DNA from: Microbacterium oxydans
Lineage (GTDB): Bacteria > Actinomycetota > Actinomycetes > Actinomycetales > Microbacteriaceae
Direction of reading: 5' to 3'
DNA length: 64,000 nucleotides
Assembly (NCBI RefSeq): GCF_000956405.1
Contig: NZ_JYIV01000018.1
Coordinates: 1 to 64,000, forward strand
In this document: positions 21,356 through 29,837 of the stretch, piece after piece
Layout: each line of letters starts with the position of its first letter
How positions within the stretch are numbered: position 1 is the stretch's first letter
The notes under the pieces: model-generated
What the model saw: the letters and a program-made list of their open reading frames with translations, nothing else
Database searches by the model: none
What the model was told of the DNA's origin: nothing
Translations under genes and position numbers: made by a program

Positions 21356-22422
21356 CCGATCGTGACAACACCCACGACCTCACCCGCACGCCGCCTACGC
21401 TGCTGCGGCGTGCCCGGCTCGCCTTCTTCCTCGTCGCAGTGTCCCTGCCGGTCGTCATCACGGCGATCGCCGTCGTGGTCGTGCTGTCGTGGTTGCCCAC
21501 GCTGCCGCCGGAGGTCGCGACGCACTGGGGGTTGAACGGGGCCGACGGCTTCGGAGCTCCGGCGACGTACCTCTGGATCCTCCTCGGTGTCGGCCTCGGA
21601 CTGCCCGTGCTCATGGCGATCGTGACGCTCGCCTCGGTCGGCGCGCACTGGGGCGGTGCGGCACGCCTGATGGGTGCGCTCGCCGCCGGCATGTCGGCTC
21701 TCGCCGCCGTGATGAGTCTCGGATCGCTCGCGATCCAGCGAGACCTCGCCGATCCCGCCGACGTGCCGGGGATCGGTGGCGTCATGGCGCTGGCGTTCGG
21801 GGCGCTCGCGGTGGTCGGCTCCATCGCGTGGGTCGTGCAGCCTCGCGTGCGAGCGGAGCAGGGGCGCACGCTCGAACCGCGGTATGCGGTGCACATCGCC
21901 AAGGGCGAGCGCGTCGTGTGGGTGGCCACGGTCACGATGCCGCGCGGGGCGCTCTTCTTCCTGGTCCTCGTGTTCTTCGGCATCATCGTGCTCGCCGCGT
22001 TCATGCTCGGCGCCGGCGTCGAGGGCGGCTGGATCGTCGCGGTAGTCGCGCTGGTCGTGGGCTTCGCGTTGGCGGCGACCACCTCCTTCCGCATCAAGGT
22101 CACGCCCGAAGGCTTCTCCGCCCGATCCCTGCTGGGCTGGCCGCGCGTACGCATCCCTGTCGACGAGGTCGAGTCGGTGCGCGCCGTCGACATCTCGCCC
22201 TTCGGTGAGTTCGGCGGGTGGGGGTGGCGTATCGCCGTCGACGGGCGCACGGGGATCGTCATGCGGCGTGGTGCGGCGATCGAGGTGGCCCGTCGTGGTC
22301 GGCGGCCGTTCATCGCGACGATCGACGGCGCGGAGGAAGCCGCGGCACTGCTGCAGGCCTATGTCGACGGCGCGCCCGCACCCGAGGCCCTCTCGAACGA
22401 CGACGGAAAGGCCAGCTCATGA
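21352..22422 (+). CDS. DUF1648 membrane protein
   Basis: A 356-residue membrane protein. The N-terminal part (LPTLPPEVATHWGLNGADGFGAPATYLWIL) is the DUF1648 signature, the domain also found in SdpI-type bacteriocin immunity proteins. Five or six hydrophobic helices follow up to residue 240, then a soluble PH-like C-terminal region (TTSFRIKVTPEGFSARSLLGWPRVRIPVDEVESV). Coupled by ATGA overlaps to the GntR gene before it and the CPBP gene after it. Function unknown; envelope or toxin-immunity role is inferred from domain and context. Confidence 0.82.
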   Translation: MTDRDNTHDLTRTPPTLLRRARLAFFLVAVSLPVVITAIAVVVVLSWLPTLPPEVATHWGLNGADGFGAPATYLWILLGVGLGLPVLMAIVTLASVGAHWGGAARLMGALAAGMSALAAVMSLGSLAIQRDLADPADVPGIGGVMALAFGALAVVGSIAWVVQPRVRAEQGRTLEPRYAVHIAKGERVVWVATVTMPRGALFFLVLVFFGIIVLAAFMLGAGVEGGWIVAVVALVVGFALAATTSFRIKVTPEGFSARSLLGWPRVRIPVDEVESVRAVDISPFGEFGGWGWRIAVDGRTGIVMRRGAAIEVARRGRRPFIATIDGAEEAAALLQAYVDGAPAPEALSNDDGKASS

Positions 22423-23384
22423 CCGACCACCTCACCACCGATCAGCCCCCGTGGGCTCGCCGGGTCCCCTGGACCGCGGTGATCGTGTTCGTCGTTGTCT
22501 CCTTCGTGCTCGCCTGGCTGGTGGCGCTGCCGCTCTGGCTGGGCGACGGTCTCGCCGAGCCGATCTCCGTCGTGCTGCTGCCGATCATCATGTTCACCCC
22601 CGCCATCGCGACCCTCGTCGTGACCTTCCTGATGCGCGTTCCTGCGCCGGGGCACCGCGCTCGCTTCCTCGGACTGTGGCCGCTGCGTCCCGCGAAGCGC
22701 ATCGTCTGGCTCATGGTCGCGGGCTGGCTCGTACCACCGCTCGTGGTGGCACTCGGAGTCCTGCTGTCCGCAGCCCTCGGCTTCGTACAGCTCGACCTGA
22801 CCTTCTCCGCTTTCGCCGCCGAACTCGAGAAGGCCGTCCCCGCCGGTGCGCCGCTGCCTCCTGTCCAGATCATCGTGTTCGCGCAGCTCGCGATGATCCC
22901 CCTCGGCGGGCTGTTCAACAGTCTCTTCGCGTTCGGAGAGGAGCTCGGCTGGCGGGGCTGGCTGCTGCCGGCGCTGCGCCCGCTCGGGACCTGGCCGGCG
23001 CTGATCCTCAGCGGCGTGATCTGGGGCCTGTGGCACAGCCCGATCATCCTGCTCGGCTACAACTTCGGGCGCACCGACATCACCGGGGTGCTGTTCATGG
23101 TCGGAGGATGCGTCGCCTGGGGCATCCTGTTCGGCTGGCTGCGTCTGCGGTCGGCGTCGGTGTGGCCGGCCGTGATCGCGCACGGCTCTCTGAACGCAGC
23201 CGCAGGGATGATCCTGATCTTCGCCGCAACGCAGCCGGACCTCGCCCTCGCAGGTCCCCTGGGCGTCGCGAGTTGGGTCGTGATCGCCGTGATCGTGATC
23301 GTGCTCCTACTGACCGGCCAGTTCCGCGTCCAGCCTTCCCTCGCGGAGGTCACCGCGCGTCCGTCCGGCGCACCGCAGCCTTGA
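22419..23384 (+). CDS. CPBP (Abi/CAAX-type) intramembrane metalloprotease
   Basis: A 321-residue membrane protease with about eight helices. The family motifs are intact: EELGWRGWLLPAL (EExxxR, near 175-187), GLWHSPIIL (near 205) and the third histidine in IAHGSLNAAA (near 257). Members process prenylated or secreted peptides or confer immunity to bacteriocins. It is the third gene of the GntR-DUF1648 operon, started by an ATGA overlap. The partner arrangement suggests a regulated self-protection or envelope-stress unit. Confidence 0.87.
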   Translation: MTDHLTTDQPPWARRVPWTAVIVFVVVSFVLAWLVALPLWLGDGLAEPISVVLLPIIMFTPAIATLVVTFLMRVPAPGHRARFLGLWPLRPAKRIVWLMVAGWLVPPLVVALGVLLSAALGFVQLDLTFSAFAAELEKAVPAGAPLPPVQIIVFAQLAMIPLGGLFNSLFAFGEELGWRGWLLPALRPLGTWPALILSGVIWGLWHSPIILLGYNFGRTDITGVLFMVGGCVAWGILFGWLRLRSASVWPAVIAHGSLNAAAGMILIFAATQPDLALAGPLGVASWVVIAVIVIVLLLTGQFRVQPSLAEVTARPSGAPQP

Positions 23385-23415
23385 CGGCGGGCGGCGGCGG
23401 GGGTTGGCTGAGGCC

Positions 23416-24075
23416 ATGGAATCCACCCCCGCCGCCTGGTCCGACGCCGACTCCTACCTCGCCGATCTGCTGGTCGGTCCCGACCCCGAGCTGGAGTCCG
23501 CGCTCGTCGCCCAGCGTGACGCGGGCATGCCGGAGATCGAGGTCGCTCCAGTGGCGGGCAAGCTCCTGAATCTCCTGGCGCGGATCAGCGGCGCGCGGCG
23601 CGTGCTCGAGATCGGCACCCTGGGCGGCTACTCCACGATCTGGCTCGCACGGGCGGTGGGGCCCGAGGGACGCGTCGTGACGGTCGAGGCGGAGGCGGAC
23701 AACGCGGCCGTCGCTCGCGCCAGCATCGACGCCGCCGGAGTGGGTGAGCGGGTCGACATCCGTGTGGGGAGGGGCGCGGACGTGCTGCCCACCCTGGTCG
23801 GCGGATTCGATCTGGTCTTCATCGATGCCGACAAGGAGTCGAACACGATCTACCTCGACTGGGCGGCGAAGCTCGGTCATCCCGGCACCGTGATCGTGCT
23901 CGACAACATCGGGCGCGAAGGCGAGATCGTCCGAGACGCCTCCGACGACCCCAAGGTCGTCGGCACCCGCGAAGGTCTGCGCATGCTGGGGGAGGATCCG
24001 CGGTTCGATGCCACGGCCCTGCAGACCGTGGGGGCGAAGGGCTGGGACGGCTTCGCGATCGCGGTCGTCGTCTGA
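23416..24075 (+). CDS. Class I SAM-dependent O-methyltransferase
   Basis: A 219-residue methyltransferase of the catechol/caffeoyl-CoA O-methyltransferase type. SAM-binding motif I is VLEIGTLGGYSTIWLA (near 60), and the metal-coordinating aspartate region is LVFIDADKESN followed by VIVLDNIGREG. The substrate is unknown. ATG 23416 with TGAGG upstream is preferred over a TTG at 23404. It stands alone, followed by the enolase promoter. Confidence 0.86.
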   Translation: MESTPAAWSDADSYLADLLVGPDPELESALVAQRDAGMPEIEVAPVAGKLLNLLARISGARRVLEIGTLGGYSTIWLARAVGPEGRVVTVEAEADNAAVARASIDAAGVGERVDIRVGRGADVLPTLVGGFDLVFIDADKESNTIYLDWAAKLGHPGTVIVLDNIGREGEIVRDASDDPKVVGTREGLRMLGEDPRFDATALQTVGAKGWDGFAIAVVV

Positions 24076-24109
24076 CGGGCGCGTCCCTGATCGTGTCGGA
24101 CGGCCGGGC

Positions 24110-24115
24110 TAGACT
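24110..24115 (+). promoter_or_regulatory. -10 element of enolase
   Basis: TAGACT about 57 bases before the enolase start; the transcript would have a leader of roughly 50 bases with a good ribosome binding site, unlike the leaderless genes nearby. A -35 box is not evident. Confidence 0.5.
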
Positions 24116-24157
24116 GGGCGCGGATCGACGACGCTCCACACAACGTTTTCCCCCTGA

Positions 24158-25453
<1,296 letters not shown>

Positions 25454-25471
25454 GCGCACACGCATGTAGAG

Positions 25472-25485
25472 CCGCCCGCGGGCGG
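25472..25485. terminator. GC palindrome after enolase
   Basis: CCGCCCG directly followed by CGGGCGG forms a 14-base perfect palindrome 18 bases after the enolase stop; without a loop or T tract it is a weak terminator candidate. Confidence 0.3.
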
Positions 25486-25511
25486 TGACCACCGCCGCTG
25501 ATGCGGCACGA

Positions 25512-25551
25512 CGAAGGAGGAGCCGTGGCACGACGACCGGCTCCTCCTTCG
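25512..25551 (+). promoter_or_regulatory. Hairpin enclosing the ribosome binding site and start of the FtsB/DivIC-like gene
   Basis: Bases 25512-25524 pair perfectly with 25539-25551 (13 bp). The left arm is the whole AAGGAGGAG ribosome binding site, and the 14-base loop begins with the GTG start codon at 25525. In RNA this would hide the site, so it may be a translational switch or act as the enolase terminator. Confidence 0.6.
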
Positions 25552-26106
25552 CCGTCTCCCGGGCCATCCGCCCCGAAGGCCGCGGCGAAGCGCACGGGCA
25601 AGGCCGCGGCGAGACCCCGCGCGACATCACCGTCGGCCCCGCGTACCTCGAGGGGAAGCCGAGGCGGAACACCGCGCGTCGATGTGCGCGAGTGGGCATC
25701 GGGCATCCGCCTCTCCGCCTTCTCCGTCATCATGCTCTCGCTGGTGGTGCTCGGTGCGTGGGTGCTGGTGCCGACGCTGGGCACCTTCATCGACCAGCGG
25801 CAGAAGATCGCGGCCCTCGAGGCCTCCGTGCAGGTGAGCGAAGACCAGATCGCGTCGCTTGAAGCCGAGCGCGATCGCTGGAACGACCCGGCGTACATCA
25901 CGACGCAGGCCCGCGAGCGCCTCTACTACGTGAAGCCCGGCGAAGTCGTCTACCTGATCGACAACGACCTCGATCCTGCTGCCCTCCCGCGCGAGCAGGA
26001 GCCCGTGAGCGACACGCTCGTCGAGAAGCCGACCGACTGGATGCCGCAGCTGTTGCGCACCCTCGTCTCGGCCGGGCTCAGCGACACCGCCGCCGTCACT
26101 CGCTGA
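25525..26106 (+). CDS. Septum formation initiator family protein (FtsB/DivIC-like)
   Basis: A 193-residue single-pass membrane protein. An alanine/proline/arginine-rich cytoplasmic head of about 70 residues precedes one membrane helix (FSVIMLSLVVLGAWVLVPTL, about 70-90) and a coiled coil (QRQKIAALEASVQVSEDQIASLEAERDRW), then the conserved NDPAYITTQARERLYYVKPGE. This is the FtsB/DivIC fold that joins FtsQ and FtsL in the divisome. GTG 25525 with AAGGAGGAG is the likely start; an in-frame ATG at 25501 would be upstream of that site. The ribosome binding site lies in a stable hairpin. Confidence 0.85.
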   Translation: MARRPAPPSPSPGPSAPKAAAKRTGKAAARPRATSPSAPRTSRGSRGGTPRVDVREWASGIRLSAFSVIMLSLVVLGAWVLVPTLGTFIDQRQKIAALEASVQVSEDQIASLEAERDRWNDPAYITTQARERLYYVKPGEVVYLIDNDLDPAALPREQEPVSDTLVEKPTDWMPQLLRTLVSAGLSDTAAVTR

Positions 26107-26141
26107 GCCTCCGCTCCGAGCATCTTCCCTGCAGCCTCCCC

Positions 26142-26147
26142 TACGCT
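26142..26147 (+). promoter_or_regulatory. Leaderless -10 box of DUF501 gene
   Basis: TACGCT, six bases before GTG 26154, with no Shine-Dalgarno sequence. Confidence 0.55.
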
Positions 26148-26153
26148 GGTGGG

Positions 26154-26696
26154 GTGACCACGCCGCCGTTCCCTGCCCCCACGCCCGCCGAGCTCGCCGT
26201 CGTATCGACCCAGCTCGGCCGTTCCGCCCGAGGTGTGGTGGGCATCGCGGCACGTTGCGTCTGCGGCAATCCGACAGTCGTGGCGACCACACCGCGCCTG
26301 CCGGACGGCACGCCGTTCCCCACGTTCTACTACCTCACGCACCCTGCAGCGACGGCCGCGATGTCGACCCTCGAAGCCACCCAGGTCATGCCTGAGCTCG
26401 CGGGCCTGCTCGCCGACGACGAAGACGTGGCCGCGGCCTATCTCGCAGCGCACGAGGCCTACCTGGCCGACCGTGCCCGGTTCGGCGAGGTCCCCGAGAT
26501 CGACGGGATCTCCGCCGGAGGCATGCCCACGCGCGTGAAGTGCCTGCATGCCCTGGCCGGGCACTCCCTGGCGGCCGGTCCTGGCGTGAATCCGATCGGC
26601 GACGCGGCGCTTGCCCGTTCGTCGTGGTCTCCGGATGTCTGCCGCTGTGAAGACCCCGGCGCTGCCACCCGCGACGCGGCGGCTTCCACGGCATGA
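26154..26696 (+). CDS. DUF501 protein
   Basis: A 180-residue conserved actinobacterial protein of unknown function. It shows the DUF501 marks: VARRCVCGNP-like segment (here IAARCVCGNPTVVATTPRLPDGTPFPTFYYLTHP), GGMPTRVKCLHALAGHSLAAGPGVNPIGD, and a terminal CRC. Four cysteines suggest metal binding. In many actinobacteria the order is eno, ftsB/divIC, DUF501 and a Ppx-type phosphatase; here the last place is taken by an S8 protease, whose ATG overlaps this stop. Confidence 0.88.
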   Translation: MTTPPFPAPTPAELAVVSTQLGRSARGVVGIAARCVCGNPTVVATTPRLPDGTPFPTFYYLTHPAATAAMSTLEATQVMPELAGLLADDEDVAAAYLAAHEAYLADRARFGEVPEIDGISAGGMPTRVKCLHALAGHSLAAGPGVNPIGDAALARSSWSPDVCRCEDPGAATRDAAASTA

Positions 26697-28000
26697 CCGT
26701 CCGCCGGACGCTGCGCAGCGCTGCCGCCATCATGGTGGTCGCGGCGACCGTGCTGCTCATCGGGGCCTCGGCCACCCCACCGCCGATCCCGGACGACCCG
26801 GCCGACCCGGTGCGGGCCTCGGAGTACTGGCTCGACGGCGCGCGCATCCGCGAGGCGTGGCAGACCACGCGGGGCGAGGGCGTGACGATCGCCGTGATCG
26901 ACACGGGCATCGCCAAGGTGCCCTCCGTCTTCGGCGATGCCGTGGTCGGCGGAACCGACGTGTCGGGAGCCGGTACCCCGGACGGACGCACCCCTCTGGG
27001 AGCGGTCGACGGCAATCACGGCTCCTGGGTGGCATCGCTCGCGGCCGGACGAGGTGCGCCCGACGGCACAGGGATGATCGGCGTGGCACCGGAGGCGAAC
27101 CTGCTCTCGATCTCCGTCGGATTCGGTGCCGCCGCGACCGTGCCGTTCACGGAGCAGGTCGCGAAGGGCATGAAGTGGGCCGTCGACAACGGCGCCGACA
27201 TCATCAATCTCTCCTTCACCACCAACACGCTCGATTGGGACGAGAGCTGGGATGAGGCATTCCTCTACGCCTTCCAGCACGACGTGGTGGTGGTGGTCGC
27301 GGCGGGGAACAGGGGGAGTGGCACGAACATCATCGGCGCCCCTGCGACCATCCCCGGCGTGCTGACGGTCGGTGGGGTCGATCAGACCGGCACGGCCAGT
27401 ATCGAGGCGTCGACGCAGGGCATCACGATCGGCATCTCCGCACCCAGTGAAGGACTCATCGGCGTCTCGGCCGATGGGACGGTCACGCCGTGGCGTGGCA
27501 CGAGTGGCGCCGCGCCGATCGTGGCGGGGGTCGCGGCGCTGATCCGCTCGGCGCACCCCGACATCAAGGCGATCGACGTGATCAACCGGATCATCAAGAC
27601 CGCCATCCCGGTCCCCGACGCGATCAAGCCGCAGGACCCGCTCTACGGGTACGGGTTGGTGGACGCCGCCGCAGCGATCTCCGCGAATCTTCCCGCGGTG
27701 AGCGAGAACCCCATGGGAGATCTCGCCGAGTGGATCCGCGTCTTCCGCCGCGCACAGACGCAACCCCAGACGGTCGCGCCGGTGACCCCGGTCGCCGTCC
27801 CCCCTCTGCCGGCGGCCGATGCACCCACCGACCCCGGTTCACCGCTGCTTCCCAGCGCGGATTCACTGCGCTACGGTACCCTGCCGCTCATTGCGCTCAC
27901 AGTCCCTGGTATCCTGATAGCGCTTGGCGTCACCGCTGCTGCCCGGCGCATCCGATCGGCGCGCATTTCCGTACGCCACACCCCCGACTCCGAGGAGTAG
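26693..28000 (+). CDS. S8 (subtilisin-like) serine protease, mycosin-like, membrane anchored
   Basis: A 435-residue secreted, anchored subtilase. Signal peptide: residues 1-27. The triad is intact: Asp in IAVIDTGI, His in DGNHGSWVAS, Ser in WRGTSGAAPIVAG, with the oxyanion region VAAGNRG. A proline-rich linker (residues 350-385) leads to one C-terminal membrane helix (LPLIALTVPGILIALGVTAAA) and a short basic tail, the layout of mycosins of type VII secretion. No other ESX genes are nearby. ATGA overlap with DUF501; the next gene starts seven bases after. Confidence 0.88.
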   Translation: MTVRRTLRSAAAIMVVAATVLLIGASATPPPIPDDPADPVRASEYWLDGARIREAWQTTRGEGVTIAVIDTGIAKVPSVFGDAVVGGTDVSGAGTPDGRTPLGAVDGNHGSWVASLAAGRGAPDGTGMIGVAPEANLLSISVGFGAAATVPFTEQVAKGMKWAVDNGADIINLSFTTNTLDWDESWDEAFLYAFQHDVVVVVAAGNRGSGTNIIGAPATIPGVLTVGGVDQTGTASIEASTQGITIGISAPSEGLIGVSADGTVTPWRGTSGAAPIVAGVAALIRSAHPDIKAIDVINRIIKTAIPVPDAIKPQDPLYGYGLVDAAAAISANLPAVSENPMGDLAEWIRVFRRAQTQPQTVAPVTPVAVPPLPAADAPTDPGSPLLPSADSLRYGTLPLIALTVPGILIALGVTAAARRIRSARISVRHTPDSEE

Positions 28001-28007
28001 TTCTTCT

Positions 28008-29546
28008 GTGCCTCAGAACAGCACTGTGCCCAAGATCCTGATCGTCGGCGGAGGGTACGCGGGTTTCTACACCGCGTGGAAGCTCGAGAAGCACCTGCGC
28101 AAGGGCGAAGCCGACGTGACCATGGTCGACCCGCTGCCGTACATGACGTACCAGCCGTTCCTCCCCGAGGTCGCCGCCGGTTCCATCGAGGCCCGCCACT
28201 CGGTGGTCGCGCACCGCCGTCACCTCAAGCGCACCAACGTGCTCACCGCCAAGGTCACGAACATCAACCACGCCCAGAAGGTCGCGACCATCACGCCGCC
28301 GCTGGGCGAGCCGTACGAGTTCGCGTACGACCAGATCGTCGTCACCGCCGGTGCCGTGTCGCGCACCTTTCCGATCCCCGGCATCGCCGACAACGCGATC
28401 GGACTGAAGACGATCGAAGAGGCCGTCGCCATCCGCGACAAGGTCATGTCGAACTTCGACAAGGCCGCCTCGCTCCCGGCCGGCCCCGAGCGCGACCGCC
28501 TGCTGACGGTCGTCGTCGTGGGTGGTGGCTTCGCCGGCATCGAGGTGTTCGCCGAGCTGCGGTCGCTGGCGTCCTCGCTGGTGTCGAAGTACCCGCAGAT
28601 CAGCTTCGACGACACGCACTTCCACCTCATCGAGGCGATGGGCCGCATCATGCCCGAGGTCTCGCTGCAGACCAGCGAGTGGGTCCTCAAGGACCTCGCC
28701 AAGCGCGGCGCGAACGTGCACCTCGACACGCAGCTCACAAGCGCGGTCGACGGAAACGTCGAGCTCTCCACGGGTGAGGTCATCCCGACCGACGTCATCG
28801 TCTGGACCGCGGGTGTCATGGCCAACCCGACCGTCGTGCGCGGTGGCGACCTGCCGGTGGAAGAGCGCGGTCGTATCCAGACCCGTGCCGACCTGCGCGT
28901 CGGTACCCCCGAGGCGTTCGTCGAGGGCGCATGGGCCGCCGGAGACGTCTCCGCTGTCCCCGACCTCTCGGGCGGTGGCGTCGGCGGCTTCTGCGTGCCG
29001 AACGCCCAGCACGCCGTCCGCCAGGCGAAGCTCCTCGCGAAGAACCTCGTGGCCGTGCTCCGGGGCGAGAAGCCCAAGGACTACTTCCACAAGAACCTCG
29101 GCGCCGTCGCAGGTCTCGGCCTGTACAACGGTGTCTTCCAGTCCGGCAAGATCGCCCTCAAGGGCTTCATCGCCTGGCTCGCGCACCGCGGTTACCACGG
29201 TCTGGCGATGCCCACGTGGGAACGCAAGTGGCGCGTGCTGTGGGGCTGGTGGAACAACCTGTGGCTCGGCCGCGACCTGGTGAACCTCGAGACGGTGCAG
29301 AACCCGCGCTACGTCTTCGAGGAGTTCGCCGCGCGACCGCGTCCGGCCGCTCCCGCCGCGCCCGTGGCCGATGCTCCGGCGAAGGCTGCTCCGGCTGAGA
29401 AGGCTGCCCCGGCGGACAAGGCTGCCCCGGCGGACAAGGCTGCGGAGAAGAAGCCCGCCGCCAAGAAGCCCGCCGCGAAGAAGCCGGCTGCGAAGAAGCC
29501 CGTCGCGGAGAAGACTCCCGAGACGGCGGAAGCAGCGGCGAAGTAA
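28008..29546 (+). CDS. ndh: Type II NADH:quinone oxidoreductase with a basic repetitive C-terminal tail
   Basis: A 512-residue FAD enzyme. Two Rossmann motifs are clear: ILIVGGGYAGFYTAWKLE (FAD) and VVVVGGGFAGIEVFAEL (NADH), plus AAGDVSAVPD near residue 310 and a membrane-associating C-terminal part of NDH-2. It should oxidise NADH and reduce menaquinone without pumping protons. The last 65 residues are extra: alanine/proline/lysine repeats with AEKAAPADKAAPADKA and four KKPA units, resembling histone H1-like tails. GTG 28008 follows GAGGAG by ten bases and the S8 gene stop by seven. Confidence 0.88.
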   Translation: MPQNSTVPKILIVGGGYAGFYTAWKLEKHLRKGEADVTMVDPLPYMTYQPFLPEVAAGSIEARHSVVAHRRHLKRTNVLTAKVTNINHAQKVATITPPLGEPYEFAYDQIVVTAGAVSRTFPIPGIADNAIGLKTIEEAVAIRDKVMSNFDKAASLPAGPERDRLLTVVVVGGGFAGIEVFAELRSLASSLVSKYPQISFDDTHFHLIEAMGRIMPEVSLQTSEWVLKDLAKRGANVHLDTQLTSAVDGNVELSTGEVIPTDVIVWTAGVMANPTVVRGGDLPVEERGRIQTRADLRVGTPEAFVEGAWAAGDVSAVPDLSGGGVGGFCVPNAQHAVRQAKLLAKNLVAVLRGEKPKDYFHKNLGAVAGLGLYNGVFQSGKIALKGFIAWLAHRGYHGLAMPTWERKWRVLWGWWNNLWLGRDLVNLETVQNPRYVFEEFAARPRPAAPAAPVADAPAKAAPAEKAAPADKAAPADKAAEKKPAAKKPAAKKPAAKKPVAEKTPETAEAAAK

Positions 29547-29555
29547 CACTTTCCG

Positions 29556-29608
29556 CACGACGACGATCGGCTCCGAACGCACTGCGCTCGGGGCCGATCG
29601 TCGTCGTG
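29556..29608. terminator. Terminator hairpin after ndh
   Basis: A perfect 16-bp stem (29556-29571 with 29593-29608) with a 21-base loop, ten bases after the ndh stop. Confidence 0.75.
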
Positions 29609-29655
29609 TCGGCTGGCTCTGAGGCGACGCATAGGTGAGCCCGGTATCGTCACCC

Positions 29656-29751
29656 GGGCAAGGGGAGTACTCCCGAATGCGGCGACGTCGTCATTACGAG
29701 CTCGAGATCGTGCTCCGGCCCGCCGGCCTGTGAGGGTGGAGGAGACCTTGG
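29656..29751 (+). ncRNA. Candidate yybP-ykoY (Mn2+) riboswitch
   Basis: The leader has the marks of this class in order: CAAGGGGAGTA at 29659-29669 with a local GGGAGTACTCCC helix, ACGTCGTCATTACGAG in the middle, and GAGGAGACCTTG at 29739-29750. CAAGG (29659-29663) can pair with CCTTG (29746-29750) as the closing P1 helix, which brings the GGGGAGTA and AGACC loops together as in the metal site of the known family. Assigned from memory of the consensus; a covariance-model search would decide. It lies 87 bases before an uncharacterised membrane protein gene. Confidence 0.7.
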
Positions 29752-29808
29752 CACCCGCATCGCGGGCTGCTGAGTGACCCTGCCGTCGTCCCGACGTCGT
29801 GGATCTCC

Positions 29809-29836
29809 GGTGGTCCGCACCACGAAAGGGACCACT
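29809..29836 (+). promoter_or_regulatory. Alternative hairpins over the ribosome binding site (expression platform candidate)
   Basis: GTGGTCC (29810-29816) can pair with GGACCAC (29829-29835), covering part of the AAAGGG ribosome binding site, or its first five bases can pair with ACCAC (29819-29823), leaving that site free. The two helices exclude each other. Confidence 0.45.
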
Positions 29837-29837
29837 C

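Noticed and set aside
29664..29676. GGGAGTACTCCC as a protein operator
   Set aside because: It is better explained as a helix of the riboswitch-like leader, with the other conserved segments in the right order downstream.
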